Part shown: piece after piece, positions 1 to 7,797 of the stretch | Position numbering within the stretch: the first letter of the stretch is position 1 | How the letters are laid out: each line of letters starts with the position of its first letter | From: Saccharomonospora marina XMU15 | Lineage (GTDB): Bacteria > Actinomycetota > Actinomycetes > Mycobacteriales > Pseudonocardiaceae | DNA: 64,000 nt | Assembly: GCF_000244955.1 (NCBI RefSeq) | Contig: NZ_CM001439.1 | Span: forward strand, 1,454,628-1,518,627 | Reading direction: 5' to 3' | Notes under the pieces: model-generated | What the model was told of the DNA's origin: nothing | The model's database searches: none | What the model saw: the letters and a program-made list of their open reading frames with translations, nothing else | Position numbers and translations under genes: made by a program

Positions 1-393
1 CCGTACCGGCCAGCGCGGTTGCCCTCCGGCGGGGACTCGGACCTGTATCGGCCGGGTACGGAGGCGATGGTGCTCGGCTGGGGCCGGCTGTGGGAAGGCG
101 GAGACAAGGCAACCGAGTTGCAGGGTGCGACGGTGCCGGTGATGAGCGACAGCCAGTGCATCCAGGCGTACGGCTCCTACGAGCCGGACACGATGATGTG
201 TGCGGGTTATCCGGAGGGCGGTGTTGACGCCTGCCACGGTGACTCCGGTGGCCCGCTGGTGGTGGGCGACATCCTGGTCGGCATCGTGTCGTGGGGTGAC
301 GGCTGCGCGAAGCCGGGCAAGCCCGGCGTCTACACCCGCGTAGCGACCTACTCCGACCACGTGGAGAGCCTTCTGGTACGCCTTCGAGGGTGA
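1..393 (+). CDS. Trypsin-like (S1 family) serine protease, C-terminal part
   Basis: The reading frame is open from base 1, so this is the 3' end of a gene that begins before the window. The visible ~130 residues carry the S1 active-site serine block CHGDSGGPLV and the downstream substrate-pocket segment GIVSWGDGCAKPGKPGVYTRV (in part), typical of chymotrypsin-fold proteases. Cysteines near the start, in CHGDSGG and in DGC suggest the usual disulfides, so the enzyme is probably exported. The catalytic His and Asp and any signal peptide lie upstream of base 1. The stop codon overlaps the GTG start of the next gene by 4 bp (GTGA), suggesting translational coupling. Family assignment is firm; substrate unknown. 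Confidence 0.9.
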   Translation, partial: PYRPARLPSGGDSDLYRPGTEAMVLGWGRLWEGGDKATELQGATVPVMSDSQCIQAYGSYEPDTMMCAGYPEGGVDACHGDSGGPLVVGDILVGIVSWGDGCAKPGKPGVYTRVATYSDHVESLLVRLRG

Positions 394-830
394 CCGAAAC
401 CTTCTCGCGCGCGGGCACGGAGCTCACCGCCGCCCAGTTGCATGATCTGCTCAAACTGCGGGTCGATGTGTTCGTGGTCGAACAGAAGGCCGCCTATCCG
501 GAGCTGGACGGCAAGGACCTGCTGCCCACCACCCGGCACTTCTGGGTTCCCGGCGAGCACGGTGCCGCCGCATGCCTTCGCGTGCTCACCGAACCCGGCG
601 GTGTGCTGCGCATCGGCAGGGTGTGCACCGCCCGTGCGGTGCGGGGCAGCGGGCTGGGCGCGCTGCTGATGGAGACCGCGATGGCGTTCGCCGGCGAAGC
701 GGAGTGCGTTCTCGACTCGCAGACCTACGCGCAGGGCTTCTACGCGCGGTACGGGTTCCGGCCGGAGGGCGAGGAGTTCGTCGACGACGACGGCATCCCG
801 CACGTCCGCATGCGCAGGCCGAGGCGCTAA
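390..830 (+). CDS. ElaA-type GNAT acetyltransferase
   Basis: 146 aa, GTG start overlapping the protease stop. The N-terminal pattern LHDLLKLRVDVFVVEQ followed by YPELDGKDL matches the ElaA branch of the GNAT fold. The acetyl-CoA loop is seen around residues 75-90 (RVCTARAVRGSGLGALLM) and the C-terminal GFYARYGFRPEGEEFVDDDGIPHVRM is the family's conserved end. GNAT enzymes move acetyl from acetyl-CoA to an amine; the substrate of ElaA proteins is not established. It is translationally coupled to an unrelated protease gene, which says little about its role. Confidence 0.88.
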   Translation: MTETFSRAGTELTAAQLHDLLKLRVDVFVVEQKAAYPELDGKDLLPTTRHFWVPGEHGAAACLRVLTEPGGVLRIGRVCTARAVRGSGLGALLMETAMAFAGEAECVLDSQTYAQGFYARYGFRPEGEEFVDDDGIPHVRMRRPRR

Positions 831-865
831 CCCCGCGCCGTCACCCCGGCAAGGGCTGGTCGCGA

Positions 866-2053
866 TCACGCCCTCGCACCCTCCGGCGCGGAATCGACGA
901 TCACGCGCACCGCTCGGTCCAGATCCGCCTCGGTGAGGTCGGCACGCGCGGTCAGGCGCAGCCTGGAAACCCCGTCCGGCACCGAAGGCGGGCGGAAGCA
1001 GCCGACCCGCACGCCGTGCTCGGCGCAGCGCGCCGCCCAGGTGACAGCCTCCTCGGGGCTGGGCGCGCGCACCGAAACCACGGCCGCCTCCGGAATGCTG
1101 GTGCTCAACCCGGCCGCCGCCAGCCGCGAGGACAACTCACTCGCCGCCGTCAGCACCCGGCCGGGCAGTTCCGGTTCGTCACGCAGCACCCCGAGCGCGG
1201 CGAGCGCGGCGGCGGCGCTGGAAGGAGCGAGCGCGGTGTCGAAGATGAAACTGCGCGCGGTGTCCACCAGGTGCCGGATGACCCTGCGTGGTCCAAGCAC
1301 CGCGCCGCCCTGCGCACCCAGCGACTTCGACAGCGTCAACGTGGTCACCACGTCCGGCTCGCCCGCCAGCCCTGCCGCGGCCACCGCGCCCCTACCGCCG
1401 TCGCCGAGCACGCCGAACCCGTGAGCGTCGTCCACCAGCAGCGCGACACCGTGCTGCCTGCACACCCGCGACAGCTCACCGAGCGGCGCGAGGTCGCCGT
1501 CGACGGAGAACACCGAGTCGGTAACCACCAGCGCGCGCTGTTTGCGCCGGGTGGCCAGCGCGTGGGCCACGGCGTCAGGGTCGCTGTGGGCGACGGCGGC
1601 GACGTCGGCCCTCGACAGCCGGCAGCCCTCGATGAGTGAGGCGTGGATGTACTTGTCGGTCACGATCGCGGACTCGGCACCGGACAATGCGGTCACCGCG
1701 CCGAGGTTGGCCGTGAAGCCGGAGGAGAACACCAGCGCGGCAGGTGCCCCGCAGAACCGGGCCAGCTCGTGTTCCAGTTCCGCATGCAGTTCGGTGGAGC
1801 CGGTCACCAGCCGGGAGCCGGTCGACCCGGCACCCCAACGCAGCGCGGCGGCAGCGGCGGCGCCCGCCACGCGCTTGTCCCTGGCCAGACCCAGATAGTC
1901 GTTGCCTGCCAGATCGAGCTGCTCGGTCTCCGACCCTCGCGGACGCAGCCGCCGCACCAGCCCCGCTTCGGCGCGCTTCGCCGCTTCGGAGTCGAGCCAG
2001 TCGAAAACCTGCTCGGGTGCGGTGATCGTGGTTGCTGAGCCGGGTGAGTTCAC
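866..2053 (-). CDS. bioF: 8-amino-7-oxononanoate synthase-like PLP enzyme (BioF)
   Basis: Alpha-oxoamine synthase family. BioF condenses pimeloyl-ACP/CoA with L-alanine to make 8-amino-7-oxononanoate, the first dedicated ring-building step of biotin synthesis. Seen here: LDLAGNDYLGLA near residue 48, GSTGSRLVTGSTELH (~75-90), the PLP aspartate/histidine loop VDDAHGFGVLG (~208-216) and the PLP lysine in TLSKSLGAQGG (about K243). The open frame runs further upstream to 2299, but that part is low-complexity Arg/Pro and overlaps the divergent gene. I use GTG at 2053, giving 395 aa, the usual family length. No strong ribosome-binding site precedes it. No other bio genes are in the window, so KBL-type specificity cannot be excluded. 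Confidence 0.85.
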   Translation of the reverse strand: MNSPGSATTITAPEQVFDWLDSEAAKRAEAGLVRRLRPRGSETEQLDLAGNDYLGLARDKRVAGAAAAAALRWGAGSTGSRLVTGSTELHAELEHELARFCGAPAALVFSSGFTANLGAVTALSGAESAIVTDKYIHASLIEGCRLSRADVAAVAHSDPDAVAHALATRRKQRALVVTDSVFSVDGDLAPLGELSRVCRQHGVALLVDDAHGFGVLGDGGRGAVAAAGLAGEPDVVTTLTLSKSLGAQGGAVLGPRRVIRHLVDTARSFIFDTALAPSSAAAALAALGVLRDEPELPGRVLTAASELSSRLAAAGLSTSIPEAAVVSVRAPSPEEAVTWAARCAEHGVRVGCFRPPSVPDGVSRLRLTARADLTEADLDRAVRVIVDSAPEGARA

Positions 2054-2097
2054 GGCTGGCAGTCTCGCATCGCGGCCGGGCACGGTAGACAGGGAGG

Positions 2098-2829
2098 GTG
2101 ACACACGACTCAACACTGCAAGCCATGCCGGGGGACTGGGAGCGGGCGCTGGCGATTGTCGCGCACCCCGACGACATGGAGTACGGCGCCTCGGGCGCGG
2201 TCGCGCACTGGACGTCGCAGGGCCGGTCGGTCGGCTATGTCCTCGCCAGCCGCGGCGAGGCGGGAATCGACGGAATGCCTCCCGAGGAGGCAGGCCCACT
2301 ACGTGAGCGGGAGCAGGTCGCGAGTGCCGCCGCCGTCGGGGTGGACACCGTGGAGTTTCTCGACCACACCGACGGAGTGATCGAGTACGGGCTGCCGCTG
2401 CGCCGTGACCTCGCGGCGGCGATTCGCAGGCACCGGCCGGAACTGGTGGTGATGCTCAACCACAGGGAGAGCTTTCCGGGAGGCGGCCTCAACATGGCAG
2501 ATCACCGCAATGTGGGGCTGGCCACCCTCGATGCGGTGCGGGACGCGGCCAACCGCTGGGTCTTTCGGGACCTGCTCGACCAGGGCCTGCAACCGTGGCA
2601 GGGCGTGCGCTGGGTGGCCGTGGCCGCCTCGCCGCTGGCGACGCATGCCGTGGAGATCTCGGCGACGATCGACAGGGCCGTGCGGTCGCTGCTGGAACAC
2701 CGCGCCTACCTCGAGGGGCTGGGCGAGGCGGCGGGCGATCCCGACAGCTTCCTGCGTGAGGCCGCTGCCGAGACCGGTGCCCGCTTCGGCGGGGGACTGG
2801 CGTGCTCGTTCGAGCTGATCCCGATGTAG
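2098..2829 (+). CDS. PIG-L (LmbE/MshB-like) deacetylase
   Basis: 243 aa zinc-dependent N-acetylglucosaminyl deacetylase family. The N-terminal metal site AIVAHPDDMEYG (~residues 19-30) and the later MADHRNVGLATLDAV (~136-150), with its metal-binding His, are intact. In actinobacteria this family includes MshB (mycothiol synthesis) and Mca (mycothiol conjugate amidase), but the sequence is not close enough by eye to assign either. GTG at 2098 directly follows GGGAGG. A TAGACA hexamer six bases before it hints at a leaderless transcript instead. It diverges from bioF with only 44 bp between the starts. Confidence 0.85.
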   Translation: MTHDSTLQAMPGDWERALAIVAHPDDMEYGASGAVAHWTSQGRSVGYVLASRGEAGIDGMPPEEAGPLREREQVASAAAVGVDTVEFLDHTDGVIEYGLPLRRDLAAAIRRHRPELVVMLNHRESFPGGGLNMADHRNVGLATLDAVRDAANRWVFRDLLDQGLQPWQGVRWVAVAASPLATHAVEISATIDRAVRSLLEHRAYLEGLGEAAGDPDSFLREAAAETGARFGGGLACSFELIPM

Positions 2830-2857
2830 CCGCGCGTTGCCCGCCTGCCCGCCAGAC

Positions 2858-4234
2858 TCAGGCGTTGGAGCGGTACGGGCGGCGGGACGGTCGCTGTGGC
2901 CGCCCGGCACCCGCGTGTTCGCGGCCCTTGCCGTGCTCGCGTCGCGCGCCGAACGAGGGCCTGCCCCGGTCGGAAGTGACCCTGCGATACGGCCTGGCCT
3001 GCTCCGTGGCCTGCCGGGGTCGACGGTGCTCGGCCACCGGCACGCCACTGGGCGTGCGTGAACCGGTGATCCGTGCCAGTTCGATGTCGCCAGGGCGCAC
3101 GGCCGTGTACCGCGGCCGCACCCCTGCCTTCTCGGTCATGCGGCGGACGGTACGTCGCTGGTCGTGGGTCAGCAGCGTCACAACCGTGCCCGACGCGCCC
3201 GCGCGGGCGGTGCGGCCTGCCCGGTGCAGGTAGTCCTTGTGGTCGGCTGCCGGGTCCACGTGCAGTACCAGGCTCACGTCGTCGACGTGGATGCCGCGTG
3301 CCGCGACGTCGGTGGCCACCAACACGGGCGTCCTGCCGTCCTTGAAGTCGGCGAGCACCCGGTTGCGCTGTCCCTGGGTCTTACCGCCGTGCAACGCGCC
3401 CGCCCGTACACCGCTGGCGAGGAGGCGAGTGGTCAGCCGGTCGACGTGGTGCTTGGTGCGCACGAACATGATCGTGCGGCCGTCCCTGGCGCCGATCTCG
3501 GTCACCACCGGCAGCTTGTCCTCCTTGCTGACCTGCAACAGGTGGTGCTCCATGGTGGTGACGCTCGCGGTGACCGGTGCCACCGAATGCGTCACCGGGT
3601 CGGTGAGGTAGTCGGCCACGAGCCTGCCGACGGCGCCGTCGAGCGTCGCGGAGAACAGCAGTCGCTGACCACCACTGGGTGTGAGGTCGAGAATCTCCCT
3701 GACCTGCGGAAGGAAGCCCATGTCGGCCATCTGGTCGGCCTCGTCGATGGCGATGTGCTCGACGCCGTCGAGGGCGCACGTGCCCTGCCTGACATGGTCG
3801 GAAAGCCGGCCTGGCGTGGCGATCAGCAGATCAACGCCCCGCGCCAGCGCGTCGGCCTGCCGGGAGAACGACATCCCGCCGACGGCGGTGCGGCACCACA
3901 GGCCGAGCGACTTGGCCAGCGGGATGAGCGCGTCGGCCACCTGCATGGCCAGTTCCCTGGTGGGCACCAGGACGAGCGCCCTCGGGCGTCGCGGCTGGGC
4001 CTTGCCGCCGTCGAGCCTGGTCAGCAGGGCGAGACCGAACGCGAGCGTCTTGCCGGACCCGGTCTGCGCACGGCCGAGCACATCGCGACCGGCGAGCGCG
4101 TCGGGCAGCGTCGCGGCCTGGATCGGGAAGGCGGCGGTCATGCCCGACTGCTGCAGCGTGCGCTGCAGCGGCTTCGGCAGGTTCAGATCAGCGAACGTGA
4201 CTGTCGCGGGTGCTTGTGGAGATGTGATTGTCAC
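2858..4234 (-). CDS. DEAD-box ATP-dependent RNA helicase
   Basis: 458 aa. All core motifs are present: Q-motif region with FPIQ (~36-39), motif I AQTGSGKT (56-63), PTREL (91-95), ATPGR (~139-143), motif II DEAD (164-167), motif III SAT, and motif VI HRAGRTARAG. The C-terminal ~80 residues are Arg/Gly/Pro-rich, the usual unstructured RNA-binding tail of RhlE-type helicases. These enzymes unwind short RNA duplexes in ribosome assembly or RNA decay, often in the cold. ATG start. The stretch upstream (4235-4542) is long and can form hairpins, consistent with a structured leader. Confidence 0.93.
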   Translation of the reverse strand: MTITSPQAPATVTFADLNLPKPLQRTLQQSGMTAAFPIQAATLPDALAGRDVLGRAQTGSGKTLAFGLALLTRLDGGKAQPRRPRALVLVPTRELAMQVADALIPLAKSLGLWCRTAVGGMSFSRQADALARGVDLLIATPGRLSDHVRQGTCALDGVEHIAIDEADQMADMGFLPQVREILDLTPSGGQRLLFSATLDGAVGRLVADYLTDPVTHSVAPVTASVTTMEHHLLQVSKEDKLPVVTEIGARDGRTIMFVRTKHHVDRLTTRLLASGVRAGALHGGKTQGQRNRVLADFKDGRTPVLVATDVAARGIHVDDVSLVLHVDPAADHKDYLHRAGRTARAGASGTVVTLLTHDQRRTVRRMTEKAGVRPRYTAVRPGDIELARITGSRTPSGVPVAEHRRPRQATEQARPYRRVTSDRGRPSFGARREHGKGREHAGAGRPQRPSRRPYRSNA

Positions 4235-4542
4235 TCAATGCCTCTCGGACGTGGCACGTCACAGGGAGGCCCGGGTGCGCGTGCGCAGGATGCCGCGATG
4301 ATGTGCGGTGGGCGTTCACAAGGACGAACCCGGCGCAGCAGGTTCTGCGCCGCTGACGGATGGAACACCGCGTCGGGGCGAGCCTGCGGGCTCAGGCGGT
4401 GCTCAGGGCAGTCTACACCCGGCCGGGTCGCCCCGTTCCTCGCAGCCGGTGACCTCGGCCCGATGTGTCCACAGTTGATGGTTCGGCACGGTTCTCGGCC
4501 GAAGCGGGCGCGTGAGCTGTCGCCGCCGCCCTTGGCCGCGCT
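4235..4542. other. Gene-free gap / likely leader of the helicase
   Basis: Lies between yaaA and the helicase, both read leftward. It holds two short perfect inverted repeats: CGGCGCAG-N6-CTGCGCCG at 4331-4352 and GCCTG-N6-CAGGC at 4382-4397. A TAGACT hexamer on the minus strand (4410-4415) could be a -10 box and would give a ~170 nt structured leader for the helicase. I see no matching -35, so the promoter is tentative. No convincing small ORF. Confidence 0.4.
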
Positions 4543-5286
4543 TCACCCGGCGATGACCAGGTCGAGCTGCCGCTCGCCCGTTCGTTCCAGCTCCACGCCC
4601 GCCCGCGAGGCCACGCGAAGTATGTCCTCTACTGTGGACGCTTCGGTCTGGCTGGTGGCGAGTGCGGCAGCGAGCCTGCCCTTGTGTGCCTTGTTGTGAT
4701 GGCTGACTGTCTTGCGCATGCCAGAACCGTCCTCGGTCAGCACTCGCACGGTCACCGCGGCGGGCGCCTTGGCCAGTGCGGCGTAGGGGCTGGAGCGCAG
4801 GTCCACGACGAGTTCGTCCAGCCCCGCGAGCACCGGTTCCAGCACGGGCCGCCACAGGCCACGCAGCGAACCGAAACCGGGCAGCCTGCTACCCGCTGAG
4901 AGCCGGTACGGCGGGATCGGGTCGTCGGCGCGCACCAGCCCGAACAGCGCCGAAGCCACGGCGAGTCGGCGATTGGCCCTTCGCAGTTGCGCCTTGCCCA
5001 TACCCGCGACGTCGAGGGCGTCGTACAGCACACCGGTGTAGCGCCGAAGGGCCGGAGTGGTGGGGGTGGACCACAGCCGCGCGTTGCGCTCCACCTCCGC
5101 CGACTGCCGTTCGGAGATGCCGAGTGCGGCTGCCGCGGTAGCAAGGTCGTCGGCCAGTTCCACCAGCGCGTCGGCCAGCTTGCGGCGCAGCGGATTCAGC
5201 TCGGGGAAGGACAGGGAGTCGAGCTCAAGTGAGGTCCCTGTCCCGCCGTCGGCCTTGGTCTCGGAGGGTGGCAGCAGCACGAGCAC
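4543..5286 (-). CDS. yaaA: YaaA family peroxide-stress protein (DUF328)
   Basis: 247 aa, full family length. The N-terminus MLVLLPPSETKADGG and the central LFGLVRADDPIPPYRLSAG block are diagnostic of YaaA/UPF0246. The C-terminal half keeps the basic KTVSHHNKAHKGRLA segment. In E. coli, YaaA limits free intracellular iron and oxidative DNA damage under peroxide stress and has a DNA-binding 'cantaloupe' fold. The role here is inferred from the family. Confidence 0.88.
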   Translation of the reverse strand: MLVLLPPSETKADGGTGTSLELDSLSFPELNPLRRKLADALVELADDLATAAAALGISERQSAEVERNARLWSTPTTPALRRYTGVLYDALDVAGMGKAQLRRANRRLAVASALFGLVRADDPIPPYRLSAGSRLPGFGSLRGLWRPVLEPVLAGLDELVVDLRSSPYAALAKAPAAVTVRVLTEDGSGMRKTVSHHNKAHKGRLAAALATSQTEASTVEDILRVASRAGVELERTGERQLDLVIAG

Positions 5287-5320
5287 GGCCGCGAGGGTAA
5301 CCGCGGCCTTGCTCGTCGGC

Positions 5321-5407
5321 TCAGTCGTGGTGGCTGCCCACGTGGTGACTGCCCACGCAGGACAGGTCGCCCTCCGCGATGCCGCACACGTGACACTGCC
5401 TGACCAT
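5321..5407 (-). CDS. Putative 28-aa Cys/His-rich small protein
   Basis: A 28-codon ATG ORF on the minus strand: MVRQCHVCGIAEGDLSCVG then a His-rich end, SHHVGSHHD. Three Cys (CxxC plus one) and five His look metal-binding. A GGGGAGG sequence lies 13 nt before the ATG, rather far for a ribosome-binding site. The last 22 bases (5321-5342), including the stop, are identical to the end of the next upstream gene (5481-5502), so both proteins end in a GSHHD-type tail. Either a genuine small protein or a by-product of a local duplication. I recognise no family. Confidence 0.4.
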   Translation of the reverse strand: MVRQCHVCGIAEGDLSCVGSHHVGSHHD

Positions 5408-5480
5408 TACGGCTAGGACACCTCCCCGGTCAGCCGGTGGGGCGTCCGGAGTTGGTCGCCGCGCGATCGGACCTGCTGCC

Positions 5481-5834
5481 TCAGTCGTGGTGGCTGCCCA
5501 CGCAGAACTGGTTGCCGTCGGGGTCCGCCAGCACGGTCCAGCGCAGCCCGGGTACTTCGTGTTCGGCGAGCTCGCGTGCCCCCAGTTCCACCAGCCTGGC
5601 CACCTCCGTCGCGCGGTCGTCGGTGCTCAGGTCGAGATGGACGCTGTTCTTTCCGGCCGTCGGCTGCTCGACGCGCTGCAGCCCGAGCCGCACGCCCGTC
5701 CCTTCCTGACTCGTCAGCATCACGAACTCGCCGTAGTCCGCGGCGACCTCCACGCCCAGTGCTTTCGTCCAGAACCGCGCCAGTGCAGCGGGGTCAACGC
5801 AGTCGATGGTCACCATGCCGAGTAGTGCGTTCAT
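5481..5834 (-). CDS. VOC (glyoxalase/bleomycin-resistance fold) protein
   Basis: 117 aa single VOC module: ALLGMVTIDCVDPAALARFW at the start, KNSVHLDLSTDD in the middle and LRWTVLADPDGNQFCVGSHHD at the end. VOC proteins bind a metal in a beta-alpha-beta-beta-beta scaffold and cover many activities, so no reaction can be named. The tail after NQFCV (GSHHD) is unusual, and its coding DNA is repeated 160 bp downstream in the small ORF at 5321-5407. Confidence 0.85.
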   Translation of the reverse strand: MNALLGMVTIDCVDPAALARFWTKALGVEVAADYGEFVMLTSQEGTGVRLGLQRVEQPTAGKNSVHLDLSTDDRATEVARLVELGARELAEHEVPGLRWTVLADPDGNQFCVGSHHD

Positions 5835-5943
5835 TCTTGGACGCTATTCGGTGGGTACGACAATCCGGTTGCACCAGCTCATGCGGTGTTGACTACCCTT
5901 CGTGCATCGCCTCTTCCAGAGCCTGCCCAGCTAGGAGAACGCC

Positions 5944-7692
5944 GTGATCACCAGGATGTCGTCGCTGTTCCTGCGCACTCTGCGCGAGGACCCGGCGGAC
6001 GCCGAGGTGCCCAGCCACCGGCTGCTGGTACGTGCCGGATACGTTCGGCGGGTGGCCCCTGGCGGGTACTCCTGGCTGCCGCTGGGGCTGCGGGTGCTAC
6101 GCCGGATCGAGGCGGTCGTGCGCGAGGAGATGGACGCTATCGGCGCACAGGAGATCCAGTTCCCCGCGCTGCTGCCGAAGGAGCCTTACGAGGCGACCGG
6201 AAGGTGGACCGAGTACGGGCCGAGTGTGTTCCGGCTCAAGGATCGCAAAGGCGCCGACTACCTGCTCGGCCCTACCCACGAGGAGCTGTTCGCCCTCACG
6301 GTGAAGGGCGAGTACAGCTCGTACAAGGACTATCCGGTCATCCTCTACCAGATCCAGACGAAGTACCGCGACGAGGCACGGCCGAGGGCGGGGCTGCTGC
6401 GTGGCCGCGAGTTCGTGATGAAGGACTCCTATTCCTTCGACCTCGACGACGAGGGGTTGGCGCGGTCCTACCAGCTGCACCGCGACGCCTACCTGCGGAT
6501 CTTCGACCGGCTCGGGCTCGACTACGTCGTCGTGGCCGCCACCTCGGGTGCGATGGGCGGCTCTGCGTCGGAGGAGTTCCTCGCGGTGGCGGAAACCGGC
6601 GAGGACACCTACGTGCGCAGCACGGATTCCGACTACGCGGCCAACGTCGAAGCCGTGGTCACCCCGGCGCCGCCGGAGCAGCCCATCGAGGGCAAGCCGC
6701 AGGCGCAGGTGCACTACACGCCGAACACGCCGACTATCGAGACGCTGGTCGACTTCCTCAACGCGGCCGGAATCGGACGCACCTTCACCGCGGCGGACAC
6801 GCTGAAGAACGTGCTCGTCAAGACGCGTAACCCTGGTGATCGGGAGTGGCGGCTGCTCGGTATCGGTGTGCCCGGCGACCGCGAGGTCGACATGAAGCGG
6901 CTGGAGGCATCGCTGGAGCCCGCCGAAGTGTCGCTGCTCGAGGAGGCCGACTTCGCGGCCAACCCGTTCCTGGTCAAGGGCTACATCGGTCCGGCCGCGC
7001 TGGCCGACAACGGGGTGCGTTACCTGGTGGATCCACGGGTGGTGCGCGGTAGCGCCTGGGTCACCGGTGCCGACAAGCCGGACCACCACGTGGTTGATCT
7101 GGTGTGCGGTCGTGACTTCACCCCGGACGGCACGGTCGAGGCCGCGGAGGTGCGCGAGGGAGATGCCTCACCCGACGGCCACGGCTCGTTGGTGTCGGCT
7201 CGCGGCATCGAGATCGGACACATCTTCCAACTCGGCCGCAAGTACACCGACGCTTTCGAGGTGGACGCGCTGGGCCCGGACTCGAAACCGGTCCGCATCA
7301 CGATGGGTTCCTACGGCGTCGGAGTGTCCCGCCTCGTCGCCGCCATCGCCGAGCAGCACCATGACGACCTGGGGCTCGTCTGGCCGCGGTCCGTGGCGCC
7401 CGCCGACGTGCATGTGGTGGTCGCGGGTAAGGACGAGGCGGTGGCGCAGGGCGGCGAACGTATCGCCGGGGAGTTGGCCCAACGCGGGCTGAGCGTTTTG
7501 CTCGACGACCGCAAGGCGACGCCCGGTGTCAAGTTCGCCGACGCGGAGCTGATCGGGGTACCGACGATCGTGGTGGTTGGCCGAGGTCTGGCCAAGGGCG
7601 TCGTCGAGGTCAAGGACCGCGCGTCCGGTCAGCGCGACGAGGTCGCGGTGGACGAGGTCGTCACTCACCTGGTGCAGCTGGTCAAGGCCTGA
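5944..7692 (+). CDS. proS: Prolyl-tRNA synthetase (ProS, bacterial type)
   Basis: 582 aa class II aminoacyl-tRNA synthetase that charges tRNA-Pro. Motif 1 ([20 protein letters not shown]), motif 2 ([27 protein letters not shown] region, ~140-165) and motif 3 ([18 protein letters not shown], ~440-458) are present, with the long editing insertion (INS domain) between motifs 2 and 3 and the anticodon-binding domain at the C-terminus. GTG start preceded by TAGGAGAAC. Housekeeping gene; no T-box-like leader is visible upstream. Confidence 0.97.
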   Translation: MITRMSSLFLRTLREDPADAEVPSHRLLVRAGYVRRVAPGGYSWLPLGLRVLRRIEAVVREEMDAIGAQEIQFPALLPKEPYEATGRWTEYGPSVFRLKDRKGADYLLGPTHEELFALTVKGEYSSYKDYPVILYQIQTKYRDEARPRAGLLRGREFVMKDSYSFDLDDEGLARSYQLHRDAYLRIFDRLGLDYVVVAATSGAMGGSASEEFLAVAETGEDTYVRSTDSDYAANVEAVVTPAPPEQPIEGKPQAQVHYTPNTPTIETLVDFLNAAGIGRTFTAADTLKNVLVKTRNPGDREWRLLGIGVPGDREVDMKRLEASLEPAEVSLLEEADFAANPFLVKGYIGPAALADNGVRYLVDPRVVRGSAWVTGADKPDHHVVDLVCGRDFTPDGTVEAAEVREGDASPDGHGSLVSARGIEIGHIFQLGRKYTDAFEVDALGPDSKPVRITMGSYGVGVSRLVAAIAEQHHDDLGLVWPRSVAPADVHVVVAGKDEAVAQGGERIAGELAQRGLSVLLDDRKATPGVKFADAELIGVPTIVVVGRGLAKGVVEVKDRASGQRDEVAVDEVVTHLVQLVKA

Positions 7693-7717
7693 CGGCCGCA
7701 GCGGGACCCCATTTATT

Positions 7718-7774
7718 TCAACGTGCGTTGACATGTGTCCGACCTCGGCATACCGTGGGCGTTGAATTCAACGC
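7718..7774 (+). promoter_or_regulatory. Sigma-70-type promoter with two overlapping palindromes
   Basis: TTGACA at 7728-7733, 17 nt spacer, TACCGT at 7751-7756: a near-consensus actinobacterial promoter ahead of the membrane protein at 7798. Two palindromes built from the same CGTTGA/TCAACG half-site overlap it: TCAACG-TG-CGTTGA (7718-7731, over the -35) and the perfect 16-mer GCGTTGAATTCAACGC (7759-7774, at the expected transcription start). This is the layout expected for repression by a dimeric TetR- or MarR-type regulator. No regulator gene sits next to it. Confidence 0.75.
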
Positions 7775-7797
7775 GTGTGGAAAATTTGGAGGCCGGC

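Noticed and set aside
2054-2299. N-terminal extension of BioF
   Set aside because: Overlaps the divergent PIG-L gene and is low-complexity; family length fits the GTG at 2053.
5853-5858. GGGTAC as a second SigF promoter
   Set aside because: No GGWWT at 16-17 nt upstream; the matching position reads CATTC.
5835-5943. T-box or other riboswitch before proS
   Set aside because: The gap is only 109 bp and lacks a specifier stem or the T-box core; nothing beyond a possible promoter.
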